Assembly: GCA_021018815.1 (NCBI GenBank) | Contig: JAITYX010000003.1 | Location: 8,120,501 to 8,184,500 of the forward strand | From: Talinum fruticosum | Taxonomy: Eukaryota > Streptophyta > Magnoliopsida > Caryophyllales > Talinaceae | DNA length: 64,000 nt | Reading direction: 5' to 3' | Shown: positions 22,553 to 33,309 of the stretch, piece after piece | Layout of the letters: each line of letters starts with the position of its first letter | Numbering within the stretch: position 1 is the stretch's first letter | Made by a program: the position numbers and the translations under genes | Notes under the pieces: generated by a model | What the model was told of the DNA's origin: nothing | Databases searched by the model: none | What the model saw: the letters and a program-made list of their open reading frames with translations, nothing else

Positions 22553-24032
22553 TGAAGACTCGGACTTTTCATGTATAACATTCATAGTGACTATCAAGGA
22601 ATCAGGTATAAACTCCATCTCTTATAAGTTTTGATTATAAGTCATTCTAAGTGATATAGAAACTTTTCCGAGTGATACGGAACCTTTTATGAGTGTTACG
22701 AAACTACTGCATAAGTTTTCATTTGTTTCCGAGTGACTCGAAACCATACTCTTGCTCATCTTTTCACATCCGTAGTTCCGAGTCACTCGGATAACACTCT
22801 CTCTAACACGTTTAAACTCATGTTTGACTCTATATTCCAAGATCGGGTGAATTACGGCTTTAGTTCATCTCTTCTAGTCGACTTGTTTTGTTTGAACCTT
22901 ATCTGTCTAGTTCAAGTATTCTTAATCGACATTCAATATCTAACTTGATTGTTCACCGGACGGACTCAAATGGAATTTGAGTATAATGAATATTAGACTC
23001 GGAAAATTCCATTCCTTTCGACTCGGATAATTATGCACTTAATAATCATAATTAAATTATTATTTGTGTCTAATCTTGGACCAAAGTATTTTGTACTTTG
23101 AGAACCAAAATTTGATTTACTTTTGTAGATTATTTAAACGAGGTTCCGAGCTTCAAGATGTCAAATCACCAGCAGAGAAGGCTTTTTCTACTTCTCACCA
23201 AGGCCCGAAACCGTATTAAGGTTGTCTGTTTCCAAAGCTGGAAATCTTCAACGCTAAGCTCAACTATGGTTTCCACCTTACTTTTCGGACACCACCAGTA
23301 GATTGGGACATCCTAAGGAGTCAAGAGCTATTGCCCCATGTTCACAACTCAATGGATCTTTTACGAGTGACTCGGAAAAACCGTTACAACGGTCACGAGA
23401 GGACTTCTAATCGAAGATAGCCACAACGGCTAATCTACTTGGGCATCTATAAATAGAAGCCAACTCTCAAGAATTGAAGATTTACTGGAATCATTATCAA
23501 TACACATACTTAAGCAAAAGTCTTTATATTCATATTCAATCTTCCACTTCCAACTCCAATTCTATACTTAACATCTTTCCGAGTTGTAAGGTCTTGTAAT
23601 CGATCACAACTTTCATTCTTATTTTCGAGTAAGGTCCCTTGATTGATCTGTAAGGGTTAACTCAGCTCGGTTGTCCCTAGCTATACACGTTACCTCAATT
23701 AGGAAGTACTAGATCGGATAAGGGAATTTATGAGTCGAGGAAAACCTTGTAAGGAATTGTTTGAGGGAGCAATTCAGGTTGAGTCTATCTACTATATTTT
23801 GTGGATTCAAAAATAGTGGATTTGACTTGGTGCTTGGATTAGCACTGACCATGGTTTTCCGCCCTGGAGGGTTTCCACGTAATTTATGAGTTATTATTTT
23901 TCTAAGTCCAATCTTGACTCGGATTGCATCAAAGTCGAGTTTTAGGCTTTATTCTTCGAATTATTGCTTAAATTTCCTCATCACCCTATTCACCCCCATA
24001 GGGTGACTAACTCTCTCAAGAGGAAACCTTCA
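22553..24032 (+). repeat. 5' LTR of element G
   Basis: 1480 bp, TGAAGACTCGGAC...AAACCTTCA. Palindrome CCGTTACAACGG at 23381-23392, AACGGCTA at 23425-23432, TATA box CTATAAATAG at 23447-23456: a compact U3 promoter. Confidence 0.96.
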
Positions 24033-24034
24033 AT

Positions 24035-24046
24035 TGGTATCGAGCC
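24035..24046 (+). promoter_or_regulatory. Primer-binding site, element G
   Basis: TGGTATCGAGCC, the initiator-Met tRNA site with one base missing compared with TGGTATCAGAGCC, two bases after the LTR end. Confidence 0.88.
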
Positions 24047-24091
24047 TAGCCTTTCGGAAAGGATCTAACTATCCAAAGGTTTAAAGATCAA

Positions 24092-25840
24092 ATGGCTCGA
24101 GAATAATGGAGAGTTCGATGAAGGAAGATCTTCCAGCGAGCCACCAAAGTTTAAAGGATCAAATTTTGTACACAAGAAGAAGCTCATGGAATGCTTTCTA
24201 CTGGATCACGATGAAGATGTATGGAACATCATACAAGAAGGCAACTACATTCCAATGAAGACAGAAGAAACAAGACTCGTGCCTAAAGCAAAAGTCGAGT
24301 ACACTCATCGAAGAGGCGAGAAAAGTTCGAAAGAACTTCAAGGCCATGAACATTTTGATGTGTGCCATTAGCTCGAGAGGAATACAATAGAGTATCAGCC
24401 TGTGACACAACGAAACAAATATGGGACACTCTTGTCAACACATATGAAGGCACAAGCCAAGTTAGGCAAGCGAAGATAAGCCAATATCTTCACAAGTACG
24501 AGCTGTTCAAGATGGAGCCGGAAGAAAACATCACTCGGTGTTCATTTGCTTACATTGAGATTACTAACAATCTCAAATCTCTTGGTCGAAAGATTTCCGA
24601 TAAGGAAATGTGCATAAAGATACTAAGAAGCCTGCCCAAGAAAAGATGGGGTCCAAAGGTGACGGCCATCGAGGAAGCTCAAAACCTCCCTTTGTTAAAG
24701 CCTCGACGAGCTTATTGGAAAGCTACTCACCCATGAGATCCATCTCGGAAGAAGAGGACACCGAGGTCGGCACCAAAAGGAATATTGCACTCGAAGGCCT
24801 CGGAAAGCATAGAAGAAATCTTTGTTCATCGGACTTAGAAGAAGATCCCATGGCACTTATTGCGGAGGCTTCAAAAGAATGATGAAGCATAAGAAATAGG
24901 ATAAACGAGCCAAGAGAAGAGTTTTACACGAAAGACAAGAAGGACAGAAAAGGTAAACACTCTTCCCCTTCAAAATTATCTTTAATTAAGAACTCGGCTA
25001 TTTTGAATGTGGTAGCAAGGATCATATAGTCAAAGACTCGTCCAAGAAGAAAAAGGGACAGAAAGAAGAAGAAGGCTATGATGGCCACATGGAGTGATGA
25101 AGATTCATCCGAAGAAGATGAAGACTCGGATGACTCAAAGAGTCCGATGGCACTATCGGACTCGAAGCTAAATACATCTATACTTTGGAAGAGAAGTCTA
25201 ATTCTAACTCTTCCGAGTTTAAAGAATAACTTGAGCTTTTGAGAGCATTTCTTTGAAAAATGAATTAGAAAAACTGAGACTTACTCTAAGAGAACTCAAG
25301 ACTAGTGCTCAATCCAATGAGACCGAGTATGAGTCCCTCGAAGAGAAAATGAGCATCTCAACAAAAGCTCAACGAGTCTCAAGAACTTGTTTTGAATTTT
25401 ACTCAAGGTCGGAAGAACCTTGACATGCTCTTAAGGTCTCAATGTGTCTCATTTAGAAAAGAAGGACTTGGTTTTAACAAGGAGGAGGAATCCAATTCCT
25501 ACTCGGATCTTTTCAAAATGATTCCGGAACTCGTGAAGTTTAGGAAGGCTAAGCATGTTCGCATTCATAAGAATGAAACGAGGACTAAGCCCGGACCAAC
25601 TTACAGGAGAAAACCTTCTCCACCAGTTTATAAAAGAAAAGATTTTTAAAAGAAAGAGACATAGACACGGTTCTCCGAAAGAAAGACTCAAAATGAGACC
25701 AAACCCAAAGTTATTCAAATCTGGGTTCCCAAGAGTCTTCTTCCTCGAAAAGGACCACGAGTAAAGGGAGTTAGTGGGTTCGTTAGAGGAAGTGAGAAAG
25801 GTTAGTTTGTTTCGACTTGCAGGTGGCGTAGAAAAGAACA
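24092..25840 (+). pseudogene. Element G gag (broken)
   Basis: ATG at 24092; the frame is lost at codon 4 by one extra base (GCTCGAGAATAAT), after which NNGEFDEGRSSSEPPKFKGSNF reads in another frame. The gag core is best preserved of all copies: WDTLVNTYEGTSQVRQAKISQYLHKYELFKMEPEENITR and ITNNLKSLGRKIS (24420-24590) and LPKKRWGPKVTAIEEAQ. The knuckle (24985-25040) keeps FECGSKDHIVKD but lacks its first and last Cys. MMATWSDEDSSEEDEDSDDS follows at 25079. About 60 bp of the acidic/coiled-coil joint is deleted near 25170. The coiled coil ends near 25400. Confidence 0.88.
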
Positions 25841-28800
25841 AAGGACACCGGTACCTGAATAGTGGATGGTCACGCCACATGTCGGGAAATCCAAGACTCT
25901 TTTACGAGTTAGAAGATTATAAGGGAGCCAAAGTCACATTCGGAGATGACGAGTAAGGGCAAGATAATTGGGATAGGCAAGATTGGAAAAGGAGACAATC
26001 TGGTCAGCCACGTTTACTTGGTCAAGGGATTGAAGTACAATCTACTTAGCATCTCTCAACAATATGACCAAGGTTAAGAGGTAAGATTCCCTCGGATCAA
26101 CTCGCTATATTTCGATGAAACTACGAAGGAGACTAAGCTCTCGGGTAAGAGATCAGGTAATACCTACACTATTCCCCTTTCGACCCAAGTCGAATCTATC
26201 TTGTTTAAAAGCATCTTTACATGATGATTCTTGGACATGGCATCGTAAACTAGGTCATGCTAGCATGCATACTATTAAGAAGCTTACTTCGATGGTTTAG
26301 TCGGATGTTTGCCTAACTGTGCATTTAAGAAAGATAAAATTTATGAAGCATGCACAAAAGGGAAATAGGTTAGATGATCTTTCAAATCTCTCAAAGCTGT
26401 TTCCACATCCAAAGTGCCCGAAATGTAGCATATGGACTTATGTGGTGAAATCCCTATCAAGAGTCTCGGAGGTTAATCATATGTACTTATAATTGTTGAT
26501 GACTATTCAAAATTTACCTGGGTTTGTTTTCTTAAGCACAAAAATGAAGCATTCAAAGAATTCGAGTAAGCTCTGCTGGAAAATTCAAGTTGAGTCCCGG
26601 ACTCGGATCAAAAGAATTCAAGCCTGACCATGGAAGGGAGTTCAACTACTCGGAATTAGCAGAGTTCTATGACAAGAATGGTATCTCCCACAACTTCTCA
26701 GCACCAAGAACTCCTCAATAAAATGGAGTAGTGGAGAGAAAGAATTGTACTCTTGAAGAAATAGGAAGGTCAATGATGATTGAACATGATCTACCTTACT
26801 ATTTTTAGGTCGAGGCGATCAACACAGACAAACTACACATTGAATAGATGCCTCATCGGACCCATTCTGAAGAAAACTCCATACGAGCTCTACAAAGGGA
26901 AGAAACCCAATATTTCATACTTCAAGCCTTTTGGATGTAAGTGTTATATCCATAACAACGGTAAGGATCACCTGGCCAAGTTTGATGCTTGATCGAGATG
27001 AAGGTATTTTTCTTGGTTATTCATCTCATATTAAAGGTTACCGCATTTTCAATAAAAGAACTAACAAAGTGGAAGAAAGCATCCATGCTGTTTTTGATGA
27101 GATTGAATAGGGAAAACCAAGTGAGTCAACATTCTCGGATCGAAAGCTCAGCAGAGATGATGATCTTAGTGAAGATGAACTCAAAAAGAGTCAAATCAAA
27201 GTCACTTAGAACGAAGCGACTCAAAATAACTTGACTTAGAATGAAGCGACTCAAGAACCAGCTCGGAATGATGAGGGTCAATAAGATGAACAAGCTCAAT
27301 CGAGAGCAGACTTTTGAAGACCAAATATTTCAACCTACAAATCTGGTAAACGAGAGACCAGGTAGAGTGTTCAAATATGCTTCGAGCCACCCACTCGAAA
27401 ACATATTGTCCGATATCAACAGATGGGGTAAGAACTCTTTCCTCTCTACAAAATCTACGTGCATTCACTGCATTCATTTCATTAATCGAACCCAAAAATG
27501 CACTAGAGGCTCTAAATGAACCTGAATGGGTAGAGGCCATGCAAGAGGAACTCAATTAATTTGAAAGAAACCAAGTTCGGATCCCGACCAAACGACCTTA
27601 TGACAACCCAGATTATAGGAACCAAATAGGTTTTCAAGAACAAACTGGATGAAGGTGTGTTGGTAGTCGAAATAAGGCTAGACTTATGGCACAAGGTTAC
27701 AATCAAGAATAAGGGATTGATTGTGGGGAAACCTTTGCACTGTTGCTATAATTGAAGCTATAAGAATTCTATTGGCATTTACATCTAGCATGAATATCAA
27801 TGAATCAAATGGATGTTAAATGTGCTTTTCTTAATGGTTTCATTGAAGAGGAAGTCTATGTTGAGCAACACCCTGGATTTGACAACTCGGAATTTCCAAA
27901 TCATGTTTTCAAGTTGTAAAAAGCTCTTCATGGTCTTAAACAAGCTCCCGGAGCTTGGTATGAAAGACTCTTTTTATCAAAACCAAGGGAAAGACTTTCT
28001 TATTGCTCGGATCTATGTTGATAACATAATTTTTGGAGCTACTAATGAAATTCTATGTCGAGATTTTTCCGAGTTAATAAGATAGGAATTTTAAATGAGC
28101 ATGATGGGGAACTCAATTTCTTTCTTCGTCTACAAATCAATTAAGACAAAGATGGGATCTATGTCCATCAATCAATGTATACCAAGGAGCTGCTGAAGAA
28201 GTACAAGCTTCAAGATGCAAAACATGCAGCAACCCCTATGAGCGATAACATAAAATTGGACTCGGACGAAAAAGGTAAAGCAGTAGATCGGAAAATTTAT
28301 CGAGGTATGATTGGATCTCTACTATATCTTACTTCCAGTAGACTAGACATAATGTTTAGTGTATGTCTCGTGTGCAAGATTTCAAGCTAATCCAAAAGAA
28401 TCACATCTCACTGCGGTGAAGAGAATCTTCGAGATATCTTCCAGGGACTCATAATCTAGGTCTATGGTACTCATCGGACTCGGAACCGACTCTCACGTGG
28501 CTACTTAGATGATGACTATACTGGGTACAAAGTTGATAGAAAAAGCACTTCAAGAGCACTGCCGGTTTCGGGTCAATCCCTTATATCCCGGCACTCAAAG
28601 AAGTAAAACTCAATAGCCCTATCAACTACTAAAGCTGAATATATTGCAGCTAGAGCATGTTGTGCTCGGATTTTATGGATCAAGCAATACTTGAAAGATA
28701 TTGAACTTACATTCAAATCAATACCAATCAATTATGACAATCAAAGTGCAATCAACATCACTAAGAATCTAGTTCGAGCACTCAAAGACAAAGCACATTG

Positions 28801-28958
28801 ATGTCGGTATCATTTTCTAAGAGAACATTTTGAGAAAGGAAATATTGAACTTGAATTCATTCCTACCAAGCTTCGATTAGCTGATATCTTTACTAAGCCA
28901 CTTAGTGAGGATCAGTTTTGTTTCATCGAGGAATGAACTTGGTATGATTAATGCATAA
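25841..28958 (+). pseudogene. Element G pol: PR-INT-RT-RNase H (broken)
   Basis: The protease active site reads L-N-S-G (25855-25866; Asp to Asn). Pre-integrase has WHRKLGHASMHTIKKLTS (26240-26290). Integrase blocks include LCGEIPIKSLG, a catalytic segment with PDHGREF (26615-26645) and GVVERKN (26728). The C-terminal part reads KKTPYELYKGKKPNISYFKPFGCKCY (26870-26950). RT spans 27580-28320 with the active-site box Y-V-D-N (28014-28025). RNase H spans 28300-28958, ending NELGMINA-stop at 28956-28958. So protease and RT each lack a catalytic Asp in the sequence as given. Confidence 0.88.
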
Positions 28959-29240
28959 TTATGTTCTTTTCGAGTGAAATTACATTGCATGATTATGTGT
29001 TAAATGTTTCACTATGTTGTCTTAATAACTATTAGTTCGATTGAGCCGGTGATACTGAGTTATGAGTTATTTTACGCTTGCTTGTTTCGAGTCACTCGGA
29101 AACTCTACTGAGTCGGACTCGGATTTTGAGAAAAATGGACATCAAACTTCGAAATCATCTCTAGATTAGTGGAGAATTTAAAAATCTCTTTTAAAATCTC
29201 TCTTTTTCTCTCTATCTCTCGTGCGCATCAGTCGGAGAAC

Positions 29241-29366
29241 TAGTCGTTGGAAGAAAATCACTGGAATTCTAACCGTTGAAGAAGTAGAACGGTCCCACTC
29301 GTATGAGGCGACCATTGGAGAGTTAGGTCGAACGAATTCGAAGGATAATTCTTTGTCTATAAATAG
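29241..29366 (+). promoter_or_regulatory. Internal promoter of element G extra ORF
   Basis: Antisense MSA-like motifs at 29241-29248 (TAGTCGTT, CpG-decayed from TAGCCGTT) and 29270-29277 (TAACCGTT), 29 bp apart. TATA box CTATAAATAG at 29357-29366, 271 bp before the ORF's ATG. Same arrangement and spacing as in D, E, F and H. Confidence 0.65.
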
Positions 29367-29494
29367 CATCTTTTTACCTTCATTTCGATACTTTACTCGC
29401 AACATACCGACACTCTCTCTCATACTACATCTCGAGTAAGCTCGGTATTTTCAAAGCACGAACGGACTCTCAAGCTAAGTGAAAGAAGTCTCAA

Positions 29495-29599
29495 GTAAGC
29501 ACCGATTGCTCTAAACTCTTTTTCTACTCTTTCATTTTCTTTTGTTCTCTACTCTCTACTTACTCTATCTCTTCGAGCTTTCTATCTCTTTCTCAAAAG
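29495..29599 (+). other. Possible leader intron, element G
   Basis: GTAAGC donor after TCTCAA, long pyrimidine tract, acceptor CTCAAAAG. Same donor and acceptor positions in F (34832-34731) and H (61352-61460); absent from the older subfamily's shorter leader. No branch point is proved. Confidence 0.35.
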
Positions 29600-29627
29600 T
29601 TCATCCTCTCTCTTTTCTCATCAAAAC

Positions 29628-31254
29628 ATGCCGAAAAGAGGTTCCCGCCTGAACTTTCTTAGTTCCAGTAACAAAGAAACCCCAAACAAAAAGCCAAGAG
29701 GGCCCTTCTAATCCGTCCAAAATCATTGTCACCCAACACCTAACGTTGGATGACCAATTCTTCCCAACCACAAAGTTTTCGTGGTTGAATCACATCAAAT
29801 CAATAGGGGTTTACAATTTCCTCTGTTTCAGCGAGTTCATCTACCAAGAACTCGTTTCGAGTTTTACTCCAATTGGTTTAGCTCGAGAGTATATTCACCT
29901 CCGGAGTTCAAAACATTGTTGTCCGAGTCAATGTCTCTCTTCTCCACCGTCTTTTCAAAATTTCTTCTCTTTTCCTCAACAACAACCCCATATCTTTCAA
30001 CGAGGTTGCTGATGAATTCTTTGAGAAGTATGCCAAAGAATTTCTCGAGTCACGCAAAAATTTCTCTCGTGACTCAACTAAAGCTGAAGCCCGTCTTCCG
30101 TGTTTCCTGTTAATGAGGACCTTCTTCCCTCGAGCATTTGAGCAAAGAAAACCCCAACTCCAAGCATCTCAAAGCTCAGTATGATATCCTTAAGGGCTAC
30201 GAAGTAGACCTCTTTCCTGCCATAGTCGAGCGGATGGCCGCTGTGCCGGCTCGGACTTAGACTAAGAAGTCAACCCCACTTCCTTTCGGGGCTCTTCTCA
30301 CCCTCATCTTTAAACAATTCAAAGTTCCTCTTCCCTCGGATCCTAATGCGGTTTCGAGGCTGCCATCGTTGTTGGCAAGAAAGAACTTCTTAGTTATGGA
30401 TACCAGGAGACCTAACCAGTGTGTCGGGTCCATGGCTCGAACCGAGGCAACCGTCCCCGCTTCGGACTCAAACACAATTCCCTCTCTCTCTACCTCCTCC
30501 ACCTGGTGGTGCCTCCACCTCAGGTGTCTCTCGAGTACTCTCCTCTGTCTTGTCCACTTGCCATAATGGACAAGATCTCCTTAGTGTCCACCGAACTCAA
30601 GGACACCCTCCGGTCATTCAAGACTGTCCTATAGTCTATGACCATCAATCAAAAGACTCGCTCGGTTCCAAATTAGAGAGCAGCAAGATGTGCTTCTTGA
30701 GATGAAAGCACTTGTCAAGGAGTATAAGGAGATGATAGAGCTCCTCCAGGAAAGGCGCTCAAAGGCCGCTTAGGACCCGGTTGACTCGGACACGTCCGAA
30801 GAGTCCTCGAGGCCAAGCAAAATGTTCCTCTAGGGCGTAAGAAGATGTAGAAGAAGAAGAGGAGACTGCGGTTGAGGCAGCTCCTTCCGAGGAGAAAGGG
30901 GAAGGGGAGAAGGAAGAAGAAGAAGGAGCCGAAGCAGTAGAGGGCCAAGGTGCTCCAAGCACTTCATCCGGAATCGATCGGCTCGGATAGTAGTCCGAGT
31001 AGGTCGAAGACCGTACTCGACCAAGGTCGGTCAACAGCTGTCCAACCCGAGCAAGCACCTTCCTCGGTCGAGTTTCGGGAGGATGAACCTCTCGGACAAC
31101 TTGGTTCCGGGTCAGCCACTCAAAGCCGAGCCCCTCCCGGAGATACCGAGTGTTTCCATCACCTCGATCTTCAACTTCATCACGATCTTACCGGAGAAGG
31201 TGCACCGCTTGTCCACCCACCTCGACTCAGAATGCTCCCTGCCCTCCATCTTAG
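29628..31254 (+). pseudogene. Element G extra (env-like) ORF (broken)
   Basis: ATG at 29628 (MPKRGS start), stop TAG at 31252-31254 (PPS-stop), about 540 codons if frame breaks are ignored. The N-terminal part is basic (KKP, Lys/Arg), a possible nuclear-localisation-like tract. The middle domain has blocks HLTLDDQFFPTTKFSW, YNFLCFSEFIYQE, an FEQRKPQLQAS-like stretch and LKGYEVDLFPAIVE (30190-30225), then LPFGALLTLIFKQFKVPL (30280-30330) and VGKKELLG. The C-terminal half starts MDKISLVSTELKDTLRSF (30567) and forms a coiled coil (EMKALVKE.., LLQERRS) followed by a Glu/Lys-rich tract and an acidic-Pro tail. I see no convincing signal peptide or transmembrane segment, so a true envelope role is doubtful. 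Sits downstream of its own TATA box. Confidence 0.82.
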
Positions 31255-31763
31255 AATTTTTTTCTTTTCTCGTTTTTAATTTTCTTTTTCTCTGTTTTTG
31301 TCCAAACGTACAAATTGTATCTTCTTGATACATTCTTCCTCCTTTTTGTTTTTGCTAAAAGGCAAGGGGGAGAATAGTTAGAAGAATTTGTTGTCTTGTT
31401 TAGGGGAGGTTCTTCTCTTGTTTTTTAAGTGTATATATATATGCTTTTGTGAATATGAATGAAGTTCTTATTTCATGCTTATTGCTTTATGAGTTTCAAT
31501 TTATTTTTGTACATCTTACTCCGATACAACAACTCGGTCATTGTTTTACTATGATATAAGCAATGCTCCGAGCTCGATTGACTTCATTTTTATGCGATAC
31601 TTATTTGCTCCGATAGAATCTAAGTTTAAATTACTTTAACTTTGTTATACGATTCTATCTCTTTACTTTGACTTATTCTTTGATAAAGAATGAAAAATCA
31701 TGGTTTTAACACTAACAAAGTTTCTATCTCGAGTAAAGAATGACTTTCATCAAAAGGGGAGAT
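31255..31763 (+). other. 3' UTR and polypurine tract of element G
   Basis: Hairpin TGTATC-TTCTT-GATACA (31316-31332), secondary purine tract AAAAGGCAAGGGGGAGAA (31357-31374), a second GGGGAGG (31402), and the primary polypurine tract AAAAGGGGAGA (31752-31762) next to the LTR. Confidence 0.85.
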
Positions 31764-33304
31764 TGAAGACTCGGACTTTGCATGTATAACATTCCGAGTG
31801 ACTATCAAGGAATCAGGTATAAACACCATCTCTTATAAGTTTTGATTACAAGTCATTCTAAGTGATGTAGAATCTTTTTGAGTGATACAAAACCTTTTAC
31901 GAGTGTTACGTAAACTACTGCATAAGTTTTCATTTGTTTCGAGTGACTTAGAAAGCATACTCTTGCTCATATTTTCACATCCGTAATTCCGAGTCACTCA
32001 AACTATAGTCAGATTTCTCACATGTTCAAACACTCGCTCTAACATGTTGAAACTCAAGTCCGACTCTATATCCCAAGATCCGGTGAACTACGACTTTAGT
32101 TCATCTCTTCTAGTCGCCTTGTTTTGTTTCAACCTCATCTGTCTAGTTCAAGTATTCTTACTCGATATTCAATATCTAACTTGATCATTCACCGAGCGGA
32201 CTCGGATGGAATTTGAGTATAATGAATATTAGACTTAGAAAATTCCATTCCTTTCCGACTCCGATAATTATGCACTTAATAATCTTAATTAAATTATTAT
32301 CTCGTGTCTAGTCTTGGACCAAAGTATTTTGTACTTTGAGAACCAAAATTTGATTTACTTTTGTAGGTTATTTAAATGAGGTTATCCTACTTTTGAACTA
32401 CAAAAGTAATCGGCTTCAAGATGTCAAATCACCAGCAGACAAGACTTTTTCTACTTCGACCAAGGCCCGTAAAGTATGTTAGGGTTGTCTGTTTCCAAAA
32501 CCGGAAATCTTCAACGTTAAGCTCAACGGTGGTGGTTTCCACCTTATTTTTCAGACACCACTAGTAGATTAGGACATCCTAAGGAGTCAAGAGCCATTGC
32601 CCAACGTTCACAACTCAACGGATCTTTTCTAAGTGACTCGAAAAACCATTACAACGGTCACGAGAGGACTTCTAATAAGAAGATACTCACAACGGCTAAT
32701 CTGCTTGGACATCTATAACTAGAAGCCAACTCTCAAGACTTCAAGATTTGCTGGAATCATTGTCAATACACATACTTAAGCAAAAGTCTTTGTATTCATA
32801 TTCTATCTTCCACTTACAACTCCAATTCTATACTTAACATCTTTCCGAGTTGTAAGGTCTTGTAATCGATCACAACTTTCATTCTTACTTTCCGAGTAAG
32901 GTCCCTTGACTCGAGTTGTAAGGATTAACTCAGCTCGGTGGTCCCTAGGCTGTAAAGGTTACCTCGGTTAGGAAGTACTAGATCGAGATAAGGGAATTTT
33001 TAAGTCTAGGAAAACCTTGTAAGGAATTGTCCAAGGGAGCAATTCTGGTTGAGTTTATCTACTATATTTTGTGGATTCAAAAATAGTGGATTTGACTTGG
33101 TGCTTAGATTAGCACTGGTCGTGGTTTTCTCGCCCGGGAGGGTTTCCACGTAATTTCGAGTTATCATTTTTCCGAGTCCAATCTAGACTCGGATTGCATG
33201 AAAGTCGACTTTAGATTTTATTCTTCCAATTATTGCTTAAATTTCCTCATCACCCTATTCATCCCCCTCTAGGGTGACTAACTCTCTCTAAGAGTAAACC
33301 TTCA
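31764..33304 (+). repeat. 3' LTR of element G
   Basis: 1541 bp, TGAAGACTCGGAC...AACCTTCA, followed by the CTTTG duplication (33305-33309). Promoter motifs match the 5' LTR but are decayed (CCATTACAACGG at 32646-32657; TATA region CTATAACTAG). Confidence 0.96.
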
Positions 33305-33309
33305 CTTTG
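33305..33309. other. Target site duplication of element G (right)
   Basis: CTTTG, pair of 22548-22552. Confidence 0.96.

Larger units (their letters stand above)
28959..29627 (+). other. Spacer and leader between pol and extra ORF, element G
   Basis: Contains the internal promoter (listed separately), a pyrimidine-rich leader (29370-29627) and a possible intron 29495-29599 (GTAAGC...CAAAAG). No ORF of note. Confidence 0.7.
22553..33304 (+). mobile_element. Element G: full-length Sirevirus-like copia element
   Basis: 10,752 bp with both LTRs, primer site, gag, pol, extra ORF, 3' UTR and polypurine tract, flanked by CTTTG duplications. It is the innermost and so youngest member of the nest, and the best reference copy in the window. 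Its LTRs differ at many sites, and all ORFs are interrupted. Confidence 0.97.

Noticed and set aside
29221..29439. 72-codon plus-strand frame across the internal promoter
   Set aside because: It covers the motif pair and TATA box, is not open in the co-linear regions of D, E, F and H, and so is probably chance.
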